A stretch of 64,000 nt of DNA from assembly GCA_001898165.1 (NCBI GenBank), contig MKTD01000014.1, positions 1 through 64,000 of the forward strand. Direction: 5' to 3'. The stretch comes from Bacteroidia bacterium 43-41 (GTDB lineage: Bacteria; Bacteroidota; Bacteroidia; Bacteroidales; Dysgonomonadaceae). The notes under the pieces are model-generated. The model worked only from the letters and a program-made list of their open reading frames with translations, was not told where the DNA came from and did not search any database. The first letter of the stretch is position 1. Every line of letters begins with the position of its first letter. The position numbers and the translations under genes were made by a program. Below, in pieces: positions 34,769 through 44,229 of the stretch.

Positions 34769-35956
34769 ATGGTTATCTCCCCAAAAAATAGTGTTTTGCT
34801 TGGCTTAGCTGATTTATTGAACAAAAATAAATCGGAAATCCTGTTGAAAAACGAACTCGATATGGGTTCTTTTTCCGATATGGATGAATCGATGAAAGAC
34901 CGGCTGAAAGTGGATGAGAAAAAAGTTGACGGGATGATTCGTTCTCTGCGGGAAGTGGCGGAGCAAGACGATCCCGAAGGTAAGATCTTATACGATTTTA
35001 CCCGCGAGGACGGACTGAGGGTCGTAAACCGTTCCGTTCCGTTTGGAACGATCCTTATTATCTATGAATCGCGTCCCGATGTAACCATCGAAGCAGCCGC
35101 CACGGCATTCAAGGCCGGAAACCGTATTTTGCTCAAAGGAGGAAAAGAATCGTTCCACACCAACACGTACCTTACGGAGTTGTGGCAGCAATCCTTGTCC
35201 GAAAACGGCTTTGATACCGATTTCGTGGAATACCTGAACTTATCGCACAACGAAACGCAAAAGCTTATCAAAGAGAATACACACAACGTTGACATCATCA
35301 TTCCCCGTGGCGGGGAGAATCTCATCAACTTTGTAACCGAATATTCATCGGTCCCGGTCATCGTGAGCGGACGCGGAAATAATTTTATGTACGTTGACGA
35401 CAATTGCGATGCCGAAACTGCTGCCCGGCTTATCATCAACGGGAAAAAGCGGATCAGCGTCTGCAATGCTCTCGATAAAGTATTGGTCAATGAGAATTTG
35501 CCGGAACTGGCGGAGAAGATTTCCGATTTTGTTTCGCAACTTCAGAGCAAAGGAATTGAGGTTTGGGGCGATAAAAAAGCCGTATCGGTTTGCAACCGGA
35601 TCAGGGAAATCAACGACGAAGCTATTCTTTTTGAAGAGTTTATGGCCCCAAAGATCTATTTCTCATTGGTGAGTGATATGATTGAGGCCGTCAACTTGAT
35701 CAATCGTTACTCCGGTGGCCACTCGGCAGTTATCGTAACCCGGGATCAGTCGAAAGCCGATGCTTTTATGCAGAAAGTGGATTGTGCGGCCGTCTATCAC
35801 AACGCATCCACCCGGTTTACCGACGGCGGGCAGTTCGGCGTAGGAGCAGAAATCGCGATCAGTACACAGAAACTTCACTTTCGCGGACCGCTCGGCACGC
35901 AAGAATTAGTAACAAACAAGTGGTTTGTTTACGGAAACGGGCATACAAGAGAATAA
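34769..35956 (+). CDS. proA: Glutamate-5-semialdehyde dehydrogenase
   Basis: ProA reduces glutamyl 5-phosphate to glutamate semialdehyde in proline synthesis. The protein shows VPFGTILIIYESRPDVTIEA, GNRILLKGGKESFHTN, IIPRGGENLINFV and ISVCNALDKVLVNEN with the catalytic Cys. The family-typical GGQFGVGAEIAISTQKLHFR lies near the C-terminus. The ATG at 34769 is chosen because an earlier in-frame ATG (34739) precedes the promoter -7 box. It leads the operon proA-proB-proC. Confidence 0.94.
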   Translation: MVISPKNSVLLGLADLLNKNKSEILLKNELDMGSFSDMDESMKDRLKVDEKKVDGMIRSLREVAEQDDPEGKILYDFTREDGLRVVNRSVPFGTILIIYESRPDVTIEAAATAFKAGNRILLKGGKESFHTNTYLTELWQQSLSENGFDTDFVEYLNLSHNETQKLIKENTHNVDIIIPRGGENLINFVTEYSSVPVIVSGRGNNFMYVDDNCDAETAARLIINGKKRISVCNALDKVLVNENLPELAEKISDFVSQLQSKGIEVWGDKKAVSVCNRIREINDEAILFEEFMAPKIYFSLVSDMIEAVNLINRYSGGHSAVIVTRDQSKADAFMQKVDCAAVYHNASTRFTDGGQFGVGAEIAISTQKLHFRGPLGTQELVTNKWFVYGNGHTRE

Positions 35957-35959
35957 ATA

Positions 35960-36727
35960 ATGAAAAAAAAGCTAATCATAAAAATAGGTACCTCCACGCT
36001 CACAGCGGGAACAAATCGAATTTCGTTTGCGGTTATCGAAAGTCTGGCCCGACAAATTGTCGAACTGAAGAAAGAGTTTGATATCGTTATCGTTTCATCG
36101 GGTGCCATTGCCACGGCACGACAATTCGTAGAGATCAACGGATCCCACAAAAACGTGGACTCCAAACAAGCCATGGCAGCTATTGGCCAAACCAAGCTCA
36201 TGGAGTTGTACGACGACATTTTCCGTACCTTCGGATTGAATATCGCACAAATCTTACTCACGTATCGTGATTTTGAGAATGAAGTTGCCAACGAGAACAC
36301 CCGGAACACCATCAATAAACTATGGGAAGTGGATTACATACCCATTGTAAACGAAAACGACACGGTCTCCATTGAAGAGATTGTGCTGGGAGACAACGAT
36401 AAGCTTTCCGCACTGGTTGCCGTCATCACCAAAGCCGACCTGCTAATCCTCGTTTCCGATATCGACGGCATATACACCTGCAACCCGCACCTGCATCCGA
36501 ATGCGGAATTGATCACAGAGGTCAGCGATCTCAACTCGATTACGAGTTGCATTGAAGAAAAAGAATCGACCCTGGGCACAGGCGGAATGTCATCCAAAAT
36601 CTATGCTGCCGAAATTTGTATGAGGCATCGTGTGGAAATGTGGATCGTAAACGGACAACGGGCTAACTATATTATTAAAGCGTTGAACGGGGGAATTCCA
36701 TTTACAAGGTTCACGGCAAAAGCCTAA
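35960..36727 (+). CDS. proB: Glutamate 5-kinase, catalytic domain only
   Basis: ProB phosphorylates glutamate as the first step of proline synthesis. The amino-acid-kinase fold is clear: IIKIGTSTLTAGTNRI, VIVSSGAIATARQFV, NENDTVSIEEIVLGDNDKLSAL and GTGGMSSKIYAAEI. At 255 residues it lacks the C-terminal PUA domain found in the E. coli enzyme (about 367 residues), as is common in this phylum. It starts three bases after proA. Confidence 0.93.
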   Translation: MKKKLIIKIGTSTLTAGTNRISFAVIESLARQIVELKKEFDIVIVSSGAIATARQFVEINGSHKNVDSKQAMAAIGQTKLMELYDDIFRTFGLNIAQILLTYRDFENEVANENTRNTINKLWEVDYIPIVNENDTVSIEEIVLGDNDKLSALVAVITKADLLILVSDIDGIYTCNPHLHPNAELITEVSDLNSITSCIEEKESTLGTGGMSSKIYAAEICMRHRVEMWIVNGQRANYIIKALNGGIPFTRFTAKA

Positions 36728-36770
36728 GTAAGAGCATAGAGTAACAAACATCAAACATTAAATATCAGGC

Positions 36771-37547
36771 ATGAACTACGGTTTTATCGGTTTTGGGAAT
36801 TTAGCCAAAGCTGTTTATCAAGGGCTTAAAAGCGTAAACAACATACAATTCGCTTATTTCGCCCGAAGCAAAAAAGAGGTGGACATCCCTTTCTTCGACA
36901 ATATGGAAGAACTGGTCTCTTTTGCCGACGTAATTTGGCTTACCGTTAAACCGCAGGATATAAAAGGAATCCTGGAAAGGTTGCAACCGTTAAACCTTGA
37001 AGGAAAACTTATCGTTTCGCCCGTTGCGGGAAAAAGTATCGCTTCTATTGAAGACTATTTTGGGAAAGAACTTCCGGTTGTCCGCATAATGCCTAATCTG
37101 GCAATAGCTTACCAGAAATCGGTTACGGCATTTGCCACGAACCAACCCCAAAATCCGGCGACGGAAAATATTTTTGAAATCCTGACCAAGTTAGGCAAAG
37201 CCGTAAAACTGGACGAGAAAGGATTCGACCTTTTCACATCGGTTTTCGGGAGCGGACCTGCATTTATTTTAGCATTTATCCAAATCTTCAAAGATAAAAT
37301 GCGGGAATTCGACCTTCCCGGAAATGTTCTCGATGAGCTTTTGCTCGGGCTCACACAAGGAACTACACTCTATTTTACCGAAAATCAGGCCAATTACAGC
37401 ATAGAAGAACTCATCCGCAACATTACCAGTAAAGGAGGTACCACACAAGCGGGACTGGATCATTTTCGCCGACACAATATCGGCAAGCATTTCGAAGGCG
37501 TGCTGGATGCCGCAAGAAACCGGTCGGAAGAGATGAGTAAAAATTGA
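36771..37547 (+). CDS. proC: Pyrroline-5-carboxylate reductase
   Basis: ProC reduces pyrroline-5-carboxylate to proline. The N-terminal Rossmann motif (YGFIGFGNLAKAVYQGL) and the C-terminal domain (FGSGPAFILAFIQIF, then NITSKGGTTQAGLDHFR) identify the family. The 258-residue protein follows proB by 43 nt and completes the glutamate to proline route. Confidence 0.92.
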   Translation: MNYGFIGFGNLAKAVYQGLKSVNNIQFAYFARSKKEVDIPFFDNMEELVSFADVIWLTVKPQDIKGILERLQPLNLEGKLIVSPVAGKSIASIEDYFGKELPVVRIMPNLAIAYQKSVTAFATNQPQNPATENIFEILTKLGKAVKLDEKGFDLFTSVFGSGPAFILAFIQIFKDKMREFDLPGNVLDELLLGLTQGTTLYFTENQANYSIEELIRNITSKGGTTQAGLDHFRRHNIGKHFEGVLDAARNRSEEMSKN

Positions 37548-37630
37548 ACAAAAATCTTTTCTTTGCGTTTAAAACAAAGTATTTTAATTACCAGGAGCAA
37601 GAGTGAAACATACCACAAAAAATAGAGCAT

Positions 37631-38956
37631 ATGGCTAACAAGAAAAATTTTATCATCGACACAAACGTTATTCTTCACGATTACAGTTTTATGGAGAATT
37701 TTGAAGAAAACGACATTTACATTCCCTTTGTTGTTCTGGAAGAGCTCGACAAATTTAAAAAAGGGAGCGAACAGATCAACTTCAACGCGCGTGCATTCGT
37801 GCGCGAACTCGACTTGATTACCGACGATAATCTGTTTAAACAAGGTGCCGATCTGGGTGTCGGGCGCGGAAAGTTATACATCGTGAACAGCGCAAAGTCG
37901 CACGATAAAATTATTGAGGCATTTCCCGAAAAAACTCCCGATAACCGCATATTGTCCACCGTTTTGGATGTAATCGATAAACATCCGAAAATGAAATCCA
38001 TTCTTGTAACCAAAGACATCAACCTGCGCATGAAAGCGCGTTCTTTGGGTATCCCGGTTGAAGACTATATCAACGACAAGGTTATCGACATAGATGTGTT
38101 TGGCAAAGGCGAGCAGGTGATCGAGGGTGTGAATCCCGATCTGATCGATAAAATTTACGCGCAACCCATGGGGGTTGATGTTGATCAATTCACTTTCGAT
38201 AGCCCGATCGCCTCCAACGACTCTTTTGTCCTGAAAAGTGAACGCAACAGCGTTTTGGCAAGGTACAACCCGTTTACACAAAAGATAATCCGGGTGGATA
38301 AGGAGCCCAGTTTCGGGATTTCGCCCCGAAACGCCGAACAGACATTTGCACTGGGTGTTTTAAACGATCCCGATATTAAACTGGTGGGAATCACCGGAAA
38401 AGCCGGAACAGGGAAAACATTGCTGGCATTAGCCGCAGCTCTGAAACAAAGCAAGCAGTACAGCCAGATTTTGCTGGCCAGGCCCATCGTTTCCTTATCC
38501 AACAAAGATCTGGGATATCTACCGGGCGACGAAAAGCAAAAGATAGCCCCCTATATGCAACCGCTGTTCGATAACCTGAACGTGATAAAATCGCAACTCG
38601 GCCCCAACAGTGCCGAACTTCGTTCCATTGATGAAATGCAGAAATCGGGAAAACTCGAAATCGAAGCGCTTGCATTTATCCGCGGGCGCAGTTTAAGCGA
38701 AACGTATTGTATCATAGATGAAGCGCAAAATCTTACTCCGCACGAAGTGAAAACCATCATCACCCGTGCAGGTGAAGGCACTAAAATGGTTTTCACCGGT
38801 GACTTGCAACAAATCGATTCACCTTATCTCGACTCCCAATCCAACGGCTTGGCGTACATGATTGATAAGATGAAAGGGCAGAATGTTTTTGCTCACGTGA
38901 ATCTGGTAAAAGGCGAACGGAGTGAGTTGTCGGAACTGGCAAGTAATTTGCTATAA
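37631..38956 (+). CDS. phoH: PIN domain-PhoH family ATPase
   Basis: Residues 1-150 are a PIN nuclease-like domain (FIIDTNVILHDYSFMENF, ELDKFKK, then DNRILSTVLD and LVTKDINLRMKA, giving the acidic cluster). Residues about 200-441 are the PhoH ATPase, with Walker A GKAGTGKT (256-263), the PhoH-specific YLPGDEKQKIAPYMQPL and Walker B YCIIDEAQNLTP. PIN-PhoH proteins are proposed RNA helicase-nucleases linked to RNA turnover. A strong terminator follows its stop by 32 nt. Confidence 0.92.
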   Translation: MANKKNFIIDTNVILHDYSFMENFEENDIYIPFVVLEELDKFKKGSEQINFNARAFVRELDLITDDNLFKQGADLGVGRGKLYIVNSAKSHDKIIEAFPEKTPDNRILSTVLDVIDKHPKMKSILVTKDINLRMKARSLGIPVEDYINDKVIDIDVFGKGEQVIEGVNPDLIDKIYAQPMGVDVDQFTFDSPIASNDSFVLKSERNSVLARYNPFTQKIIRVDKEPSFGISPRNAEQTFALGVLNDPDIKLVGITGKAGTGKTLLALAAALKQSKQYSQILLARPIVSLSNKDLGYLPGDEKQKIAPYMQPLFDNLNVIKSQLGPNSAELRSIDEMQKSGKLEIEALAFIRGRSLSETYCIIDEAQNLTPHEVKTIITRAGEGTKMVFTGDLQQIDSPYLDSQSNGLAYMIDKMKGQNVFAHVNLVKGERSELSELASNLL

Positions 38957-38987
38957 GGCGGAAAGTAACAAGCAAAGAACAATTAAG

Positions 38988-39018
38988 GCGTGTTGCAACA
39001 TGTTGCAATGCGCTTTTT
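38988..39018 (+). terminator. Intrinsic terminator of phoH
   Basis: A 13-bp RNA stem (38988-39000 with 39001-39013) has two G-U pairs and is followed by TTTTTG. Its inner 16 nt, TTGCAACATGTTGCAA, are a perfect palindrome with no loop, so the hairpin apex must open a few bases. Confidence 0.7.
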
Positions 39019-39034
39019 GTTGTTTGCAAACAAC
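39019..39034. repeat. Perfect 16-nt palindrome after phoH terminator
   Basis: GTTGTTTGCAAACAAC is a perfect palindrome lying directly after the phoH terminator U-tract and about 115 nt before hisS. It could be a regulator site or part of the terminator; no protein can be named. Confidence 0.4.
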
Positions 39035-39116
39035 ATTCATTACTCCAGTGCTGCTGTTTGGCTTTCTATACTAATGATTGGCTTGCATCCTGAAATTCCA
39101 AATCGTAAATTTTGTG

Positions 39117-39124
39117 TATCTTTG
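39117..39124 (+). promoter_or_regulatory. -7 promoter box of hisS
   Basis: TATCTTTG is a perfect -7 box 24 nt before the hisS ATG. No -33 TTTG is visible. Confidence 0.6.
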
Positions 39125-39148
39125 TGCTTTATTTAGATACAATCAACG

Positions 39149-40510
39149 ATGCAAAAACCTTCCATACCCAAAGGAACGCGTGATTTTTCGCCCGGGGAAA
39201 TGGCGAAACGCAACTATATTTTCGATACAATCAAAAACGTGTATCGCCTATACGGATTTCAACAAATTGAAACACCCGCAATGGAAAATCTTTCTACACT
39301 AATGGGGAAATACGGCGAGGAAGGCGATAAACTCCTGTTCAGGATACTCAATTCCGGCGACTTCCTTTCAAGTATAGATACCGATGACGTTACAGAAAGG
39401 AATTCAGCAAAAACGGCCAACAAAATTTCGGAAAAAGGCTTGAGGTACGACCTCACCGTGCCGTTTGCCCGATACGTGGTGATGCATCGCAACGAAATAT
39501 CGTTTCCGTTCAAACGATTTCAGATTCAACCCGTCTGGCGGGCCGACCGCCCGCAAAAGGGCCGCTATCGTGAGTTTTTTCAATGTGATGCCGACGTAGT
39601 AGGTTCCGACTCGTTGCTTAACGAAGTGGAGCTGATACAGATTATCGACGAAGTGTTTCGCAGGCTTAACATCCGTGTGTCTGTAAAACTCAATAACCGC
39701 AAAATCCTTTCGGGCATTGCCGAAATTATTGGCGAAGCCGATAAGATCACGGACATTACCGTTGCAATCGATAAATTGGACAAGATCGGGCTGGACAACG
39801 TGAATGAAGAGCTTCGGGAAAAAGGTATTTCCGAAACTGCTATTCAACAGCTACAACCCATCATTCTGCTCGAGGGAACCAATAATGAGAAGCTGGTAAC
39901 ATTAAAAAATGTGCTTTCTGCTTCCCAAACCGGGATGAAAGGTGTGGAAGAGCTGGAGTTCATTTTAAACAAAACCGCGTTGTCCGCCATCAAATGCGAT
40001 CTTGAAATTGATCTTACACTTGCCCGCGGACTTAATTATTACACCGGAGCCATCATCGAAGTGAAAGCGTTGGATGCAGAGATCGGAAGCATCACCGGTG
40101 GCGGGCGTTACGATAACCTGACCGGAATTTTCGGGCTCCCGGACGTATCGGGCGTAGGCATCTCGTTCGGTGCCGACCGTATTTACGATGTGCTCAACCA
40201 GCTTAACCTTTTCCCAAAAAATTCCACCCACGCAACCGATGTGCTGTTCGTAAACTTCGGCGATGAAGAGGAGTCGCACATCTTACCCATTCTATCGCAG
40301 TTGCGGGGCAACGGAGTCTGTGCCGAAATTTATCCCGAAGCTGCCAAGATGAAAAAACAGATGTCGTATGCCGACAGCAACAACATCCCTTTTGTGGCAT
40401 TGGTGGGAGAAAACGAAATAAAAGAAGGGAAAGTTACGCTGAAAGATATGAAATCGGGGGAACAGGTATCTATGTCCGTTGTTGAACTTGTTCAAAAACT
40501 GGCACATTAA
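39149..40510 (+). CDS. hisS: Histidyl-tRNA synthetase
   Basis: This class II synthetase charges tRNA-His. Motif 1 ([20 protein letters not shown]), motif 2 region ([20 protein letters not shown]), the His-binding [15 protein letters not shown] segment, motif 3 ([13 protein letters not shown] ... GISFGADR) and the C-terminal anticodon-binding domain are in order. Length 453 is normal. Confidence 0.95.
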   Translation: MQKPSIPKGTRDFSPGEMAKRNYIFDTIKNVYRLYGFQQIETPAMENLSTLMGKYGEEGDKLLFRILNSGDFLSSIDTDDVTERNSAKTANKISEKGLRYDLTVPFARYVVMHRNEISFPFKRFQIQPVWRADRPQKGRYREFFQCDADVVGSDSLLNEVELIQIIDEVFRRLNIRVSVKLNNRKILSGIAEIIGEADKITDITVAIDKLDKIGLDNVNEELREKGISETAIQQLQPIILLEGTNNEKLVTLKNVLSASQTGMKGVEELEFILNKTALSAIKCDLEIDLTLARGLNYYTGAIIEVKALDAEIGSITGGGRYDNLTGIFGLPDVSGVGISFGADRIYDVLNQLNLFPKNSTHATDVLFVNFGDEEESHILPILSQLRGNGVCAEIYPEAAKMKKQMSYADSNNIPFVALVGENEIKEGKVTLKDMKSGEQVSMSVVELVQKLAH

Positions 40511-40519
40511 AAGCAATCC

Positions 40520-42460
40520 ATGATTTCCATCGAAAATCTCACAGTCCAGTTCGGCGGATTCACACTGCTTGATGAAATTTCATTTGTCCTGAATAAGAAC
40601 GAACGAATTGCCCTTGCCGGGAAAAACGGTGCAGGGAAATCCACGCTGTTAAAACTTATGGCGGGTACCCAACTGCCTACAAGCGGTAACATCTCTTATC
40701 CCAAAGAGGTCACTATCGGCTATCTGCCGCAGCAGATGAAGCTCAACGATGAACATACCGTAAAAGAGGAGGCTGCACTTGCGTTCGAGCACTTGAAACA
40801 ATTGAAGCAAGAGCTGGAAGCCTTGCACCGGCAATTGGCCGAACGGACCGATTATGAATCGGATGAATACCATCGTATTATTCAACGATCTACCGATGTG
40901 CAGGAGTTACTTCTGATGTCGGGCATCAACGACTTTGAAGCTGAAACAGAGAAAACATTGCTGGGGTTAGGGTTCAATCGTTCCGATTTTAACCGCCCAA
41001 CGCGCGAATTTAGCGGCGGTTGGCGAATGCGTATCGAGTTGGCAAAAATCCTGTTGCAGTCGCCCGACGTACTTCTGCTGGATGAGCCAACCAACCACCT
41101 GGATATCGAGTCGATCCAATGGCTGGAAACATTTCTTGTCTCCCGCACCAATGCCGTGATGCTGGTTTCGCACGACAAGGCCTTTTTAGACAATGTAACC
41201 AACCGCACCATCGAAATCGTGATGGGCGATATTCACGATTACAAAGTCAATTACTCCAAATACCTCGAACTTCGGAAAGAGAGGCGCGAGCAGCAGCTTC
41301 GGGCTTACGAAAATCAGCAGAAACAGATTCAGGACACCGAGGCATTCATCGAACGATTTCGATATAAAGCCACTAAATCCAACCAGGTACAGTCGCGCAT
41401 CAAGCAACTCGAAAAAATAGAACGGATTGAAGTGGATGAAGTGGACAACTCACATCTGAACTTGAAGTTCCCGCCTGCACCCCGATCGGGCTCCTACCCC
41501 GTCATTATAGAAGACCTGGCAAAAAATTACGGCGATCATCCGGTGTTTTCTAACGTAACCCTGACCATCAACCGGGGTGAGAAGGTAGCTTTTGTGGGAA
41601 AAAACGGCGAGGGAAAATCCACACTTGTAAAGTGCATTATGAATGAGATTGATTTCGAAGGGAAATTAGAACTCGGATATAACGTGAAAATCGGATATTT
41701 TGCACAGAACCAGGCGCAGCTGCTCGATGAGAATCTGACGGTTTTTGAGACCATCGATTACGTTGCCGTAGGTGATGTCCGGACCAAAATCCGGGATATA
41801 CTGGGTGCATTTATGTTTGGCGGTGAGGCCTCCGATAAAAAAGTAAAAGTCTTATCCGGCGGTGAGCGCACCCGGTTAGCGATGATCCGGCTGCTGCTTG
41901 AACCGGTCAATCTGCTCATCCTCGATGAACCGACCAATCACCTGGATATCGCATCGAAAGAAGTATTGAAAAAAGCCATCCGTGAATTCGACGGCACAGC
42001 CATTATCGTATCGCACGACCGGGATTTCCTCAACGGCCTTGTCGGCAAAATCTATGAGTTTGGCGGTGGAAAAGTGCTGGAGCACATCGGTGGAATTTAC
42101 GATTTCCTATCGAAAAAGAGACTCGAAAACCTTCAGCAACTGGAGTTGTCAAAATCTCCCATCCCATCAAAACAGAAAGAAAAACAGGAATCCATATCGG
42201 AAAACAAGCTTTCGTACCAGGAACAGAAGGAGCAAAACCGATTGATTAAACGAAAAGAAAAAGAAATACAGGAGGCAGAAGAAAAAATCACAAAATTGGA
42301 CGAGCGGATTTCGGAAATAGAAGTTCAATTATCTACACCCGAAGGAGCTTCCAATTTAGACCTGTTACAAAAATACCTGGAAACAAAAAATAAATTAGAC
42401 GTAGTGATGAACAATTGGGAGCGCCTGACGTTGGAATTGGAGGACTTAAAAACTGTCTAA
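40520..42460 (+). CDS. ABC-F family ATPase
   Basis: Two ABC domains sit in one chain without membrane segments: Walker A GKNGAGKST and GKNGEGKST, signatures SGGWRMR and SGGERTR, Walker B LLLDEPTNHLD and LILDEPTNHLD. A linker of about 80 residues rich in Arg/Gln (ELRKERREQQLRAYENQQKQ) lies between them, and a C-terminal coiled coil (about 560-646) follows. ABC-F proteins act on the ribosome. The C-terminal coiled coil resembles the Uup/YdiF type. A specific antibiotic-resistance role is not indicated. It starts 9 nt after hisS. Confidence 0.9.
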   Translation: MISIENLTVQFGGFTLLDEISFVLNKNERIALAGKNGAGKSTLLKLMAGTQLPTSGNISYPKEVTIGYLPQQMKLNDEHTVKEEAALAFEHLKQLKQELEALHRQLAERTDYESDEYHRIIQRSTDVQELLLMSGINDFEAETEKTLLGLGFNRSDFNRPTREFSGGWRMRIELAKILLQSPDVLLLDEPTNHLDIESIQWLETFLVSRTNAVMLVSHDKAFLDNVTNRTIEIVMGDIHDYKVNYSKYLELRKERREQQLRAYENQQKQIQDTEAFIERFRYKATKSNQVQSRIKQLEKIERIEVDEVDNSHLNLKFPPAPRSGSYPVIIEDLAKNYGDHPVFSNVTLTINRGEKVAFVGKNGEGKSTLVKCIMNEIDFEGKLELGYNVKIGYFAQNQAQLLDENLTVFETIDYVAVGDVRTKIRDILGAFMFGGEASDKKVKVLSGGERTRLAMIRLLLEPVNLLILDEPTNHLDIASKEVLKKAIREFDGTAIIVSHDRDFLNGLVGKIYEFGGGKVLEHIGGIYDFLSKKRLENLQQLELSKSPIPSKQKEKQESISENKLSYQEQKEQNRLIKRKEKEIQEAEEKITKLDERISEIEVQLSTPEGASNLDLLQKYLETKNKLDVVMNNWERLTLELEDLKTV

Positions 42461-42545
42461 ATTCCTTACGAAAGAGGATAATAAAGATATCTTCCAAATA
42501 GCCCGGCTATTATCGCCAAAACAAAAAAGAACTCTCCTGAAAAAT

Positions 42546-42583
42546 AATTCTTTTTGAATAGCGAAACAGATTTAAACAGTTTC
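42546..42583 (+). repeat. 38-nt repeat, copy A
   Basis: This stretch (beginning AATTCTTTTTGAATA, ending AAACAGTTTC) recurs at 46885-46922 with only two differences. It contains the arms GAAAC and GTTTC around an 11-nt loop. Copy A ends 17 nt before the acyltransferase ATG. Its role is unknown. Confidence 0.7.
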
Positions 42584-42599
42584 TTAAAACTTTAAGGTT

Positions 42600-43139
42600 A
42601 TGAATATCAGTAAATTTATACTAAATAAAATTCTGGGGTGGAAAGTAAAAAATACTCTTCCCGATGTATCCAAATGCATAATTGTAGTTGCACCGCACAC
42701 CAGCAACTGGGATTTTATTATCGGTAAACTCGCCTACTCTTCCATTGGAAGAACCGCCAATTTCCTGATAAAAAAAGAGTGGTTCATTTTCCCGTTCAAC
42801 CTGTTCTTCAAAAGTATCGGGGGAATTCCGGTGGAACGAAACAAAAACAACTCGTTGACCGGCGTTTTGGCGGCGGAATTTGAAAAGCACGATAAGCTTC
42901 ACCTTGCCATTACTCCCGAAGGAACCCGGAAACCGGTGAAAGAGTGGAAAAAAGGATTTTATTTTATCGCTATGAAGGCCAAGGTGCCTATTTTATTAAT
43001 TGGGTTGGATTACAGTAGAAAAGAGGCATCTCTTCTCGACTTGTTTTATCCGTCGGGCGATTACAAAACCGATATTGTAAAGATTAAATCCTGTTACAAG
43101 GATATAAAAGGGAGGCACCCCGAGCGTTTTATTCTTTAA
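42600..43139 (+). CDS. PlsC-like 1-acyl-glycerol-phosphate acyltransferase family protein
   Basis: The 179-residue protein has the acyltransferase motif HTSNWD (HxxxxD) and, about 45 residues later, GIPVERNKNN, then AITPEGTRKPVKEWKKGFY (the EGTR motif), in the order of the LPLAT/PlsC family. It is shorter than PlsC itself (about 240). The acceptor is not determinable; lysophospholipid or another lipid is likely. Its 3' end overlaps the convergent dinB end by 11 nt. Confidence 0.85.
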   Translation: MNISKFILNKILGWKVKNTLPDVSKCIIVVAPHTSNWDFIIGKLAYSSIGRTANFLIKKEWFIFPFNLFFKSIGGIPVERNKNNSLTGVLAAEFEKHDKLHLAITPEGTRKPVKEWKKGFYFIAMKAKVPILLIGLDYSRKEASLLDLFYPSGDYKTDIVKIKSCYKDIKGRHPERFIL

Positions 43140-44214
43140 ACTCAAAAGCCAACTGCACCGGTTGATCTGTCAAAATCATCTGATCGCTGCCGGCATTTTT
43201 CAACGTCAAACCTATCAACCGGATTTTTCGCTCTTCTATATCCTCTATCTGTAAAAGTAATTCTTTACCTAAATCGAAAAGCTGATCAGACGTCCTTAAA
43301 TAATATTCTACGGTTTTACTGCGCGTGACAACGGTAAAATCAGCATATTTAATTTTCAGGGTTAATGTTTTTGCAAGGAAGCCTTTTTTGTCGGCTCTCC
43401 GATGAACTTCACGGGCTATATCATCCAGGGCGCGCAGCAGGTCAACAATCTCGTAGAGGTCTTCGGCAAACGTCTCTTCGGCGCCCAACGATTTCCGCAC
43501 GTATTCCGACTCCACTTCACGCTCATCGACACCCCGGACAAACTGATAGTACATGGTTCCGGCCTTCCCGAAATGGCGGACAAGTTCCATTTCCGTATGT
43601 TGTTTCAGATCGAGGCCGTTTTTTATACCTAATTCGTGCATCCGTTGAGCAGTAACCCAGCCAACACCAAAAAACTTTTCGACAGCTAATTTCTCAAGGA
43701 ATTTTTCGGCTTTCTCGGGCGTAATCACGTATAAACCGTCCGGCTTGTTATAGTCGGATGCGATTTTTGCCAAAAACTTGTTGTAGGAAACTCCGGCAGA
43801 TGCCGTTAACCGGGTTTGATGCCGGATTTTTTGTTTGATCTCTTTAGCGATTTGCGTGGCGATTTCTATCTCTTTTTTATTTTCCGTAACATCCAAAAAT
43901 GCTTCGTCGAGAGACAACGGCTCCACCTTATCGGTATATTCACGAAAAATCTGCATAATCTGATTCGATACCGTTTTGTAAACCTCGAAACGAGGCATCA
44001 CAAAAATTAAATGGGGGCATTTTCTCAATGCCGTTACCGATGCCATCGCAGAGCGAACTCCGTATTGACGCGCCTCATAACTGGCGGCTGCCACCACGCC
44101 ACGCTTACCGCCATATCCTACCGCAACAGGTTTACCGCGATATTCAGGATTATCGCGTTGTTCTATGGATGCATAAAACGCATCCATATCTATATGGATA
44201 ATTTTACGGATCAT
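43129..44214 (-). CDS. dinB: DNA polymerase IV
   Basis: This Y-family translesion polymerase has IIHIDMDAFYASIEQRDNPE and KVEPLSLDEAFLDVTE with catalytic acidic residues. The thumb/HhH region (EKFFGVGWVTAQRMHELGI) and the C-terminal little-finger domain follow. At 361 residues it is of normal length. It ends in ILTDQPVQLAFEFKE, where QLAFEF resembles a beta-clamp-binding motif. Confidence 0.94.
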   Translation of the reverse strand: MIRKIIHIDMDAFYASIEQRDNPEYRGKPVAVGYGGKRGVVAAASYEARQYGVRSAMASVTALRKCPHLIFVMPRFEVYKTVSNQIMQIFREYTDKVEPLSLDEAFLDVTENKKEIEIATQIAKEIKQKIRHQTRLTASAGVSYNKFLAKIASDYNKPDGLYVITPEKAEKFLEKLAVEKFFGVGWVTAQRMHELGIKNGLDLKQHTEMELVRHFGKAGTMYYQFVRGVDEREVESEYVRKSLGAEETFAEDLYEIVDLLRALDDIAREVHRRADKKGFLAKTLTLKIKYADFTVVTRSKTVEYYLRTSDQLFDLGKELLLQIEDIEERKIRLIGLTLKNAGSDQMILTDQPVQLAFEFKE

Positions 44215-44229
44215 GGCAACAAATAAATA

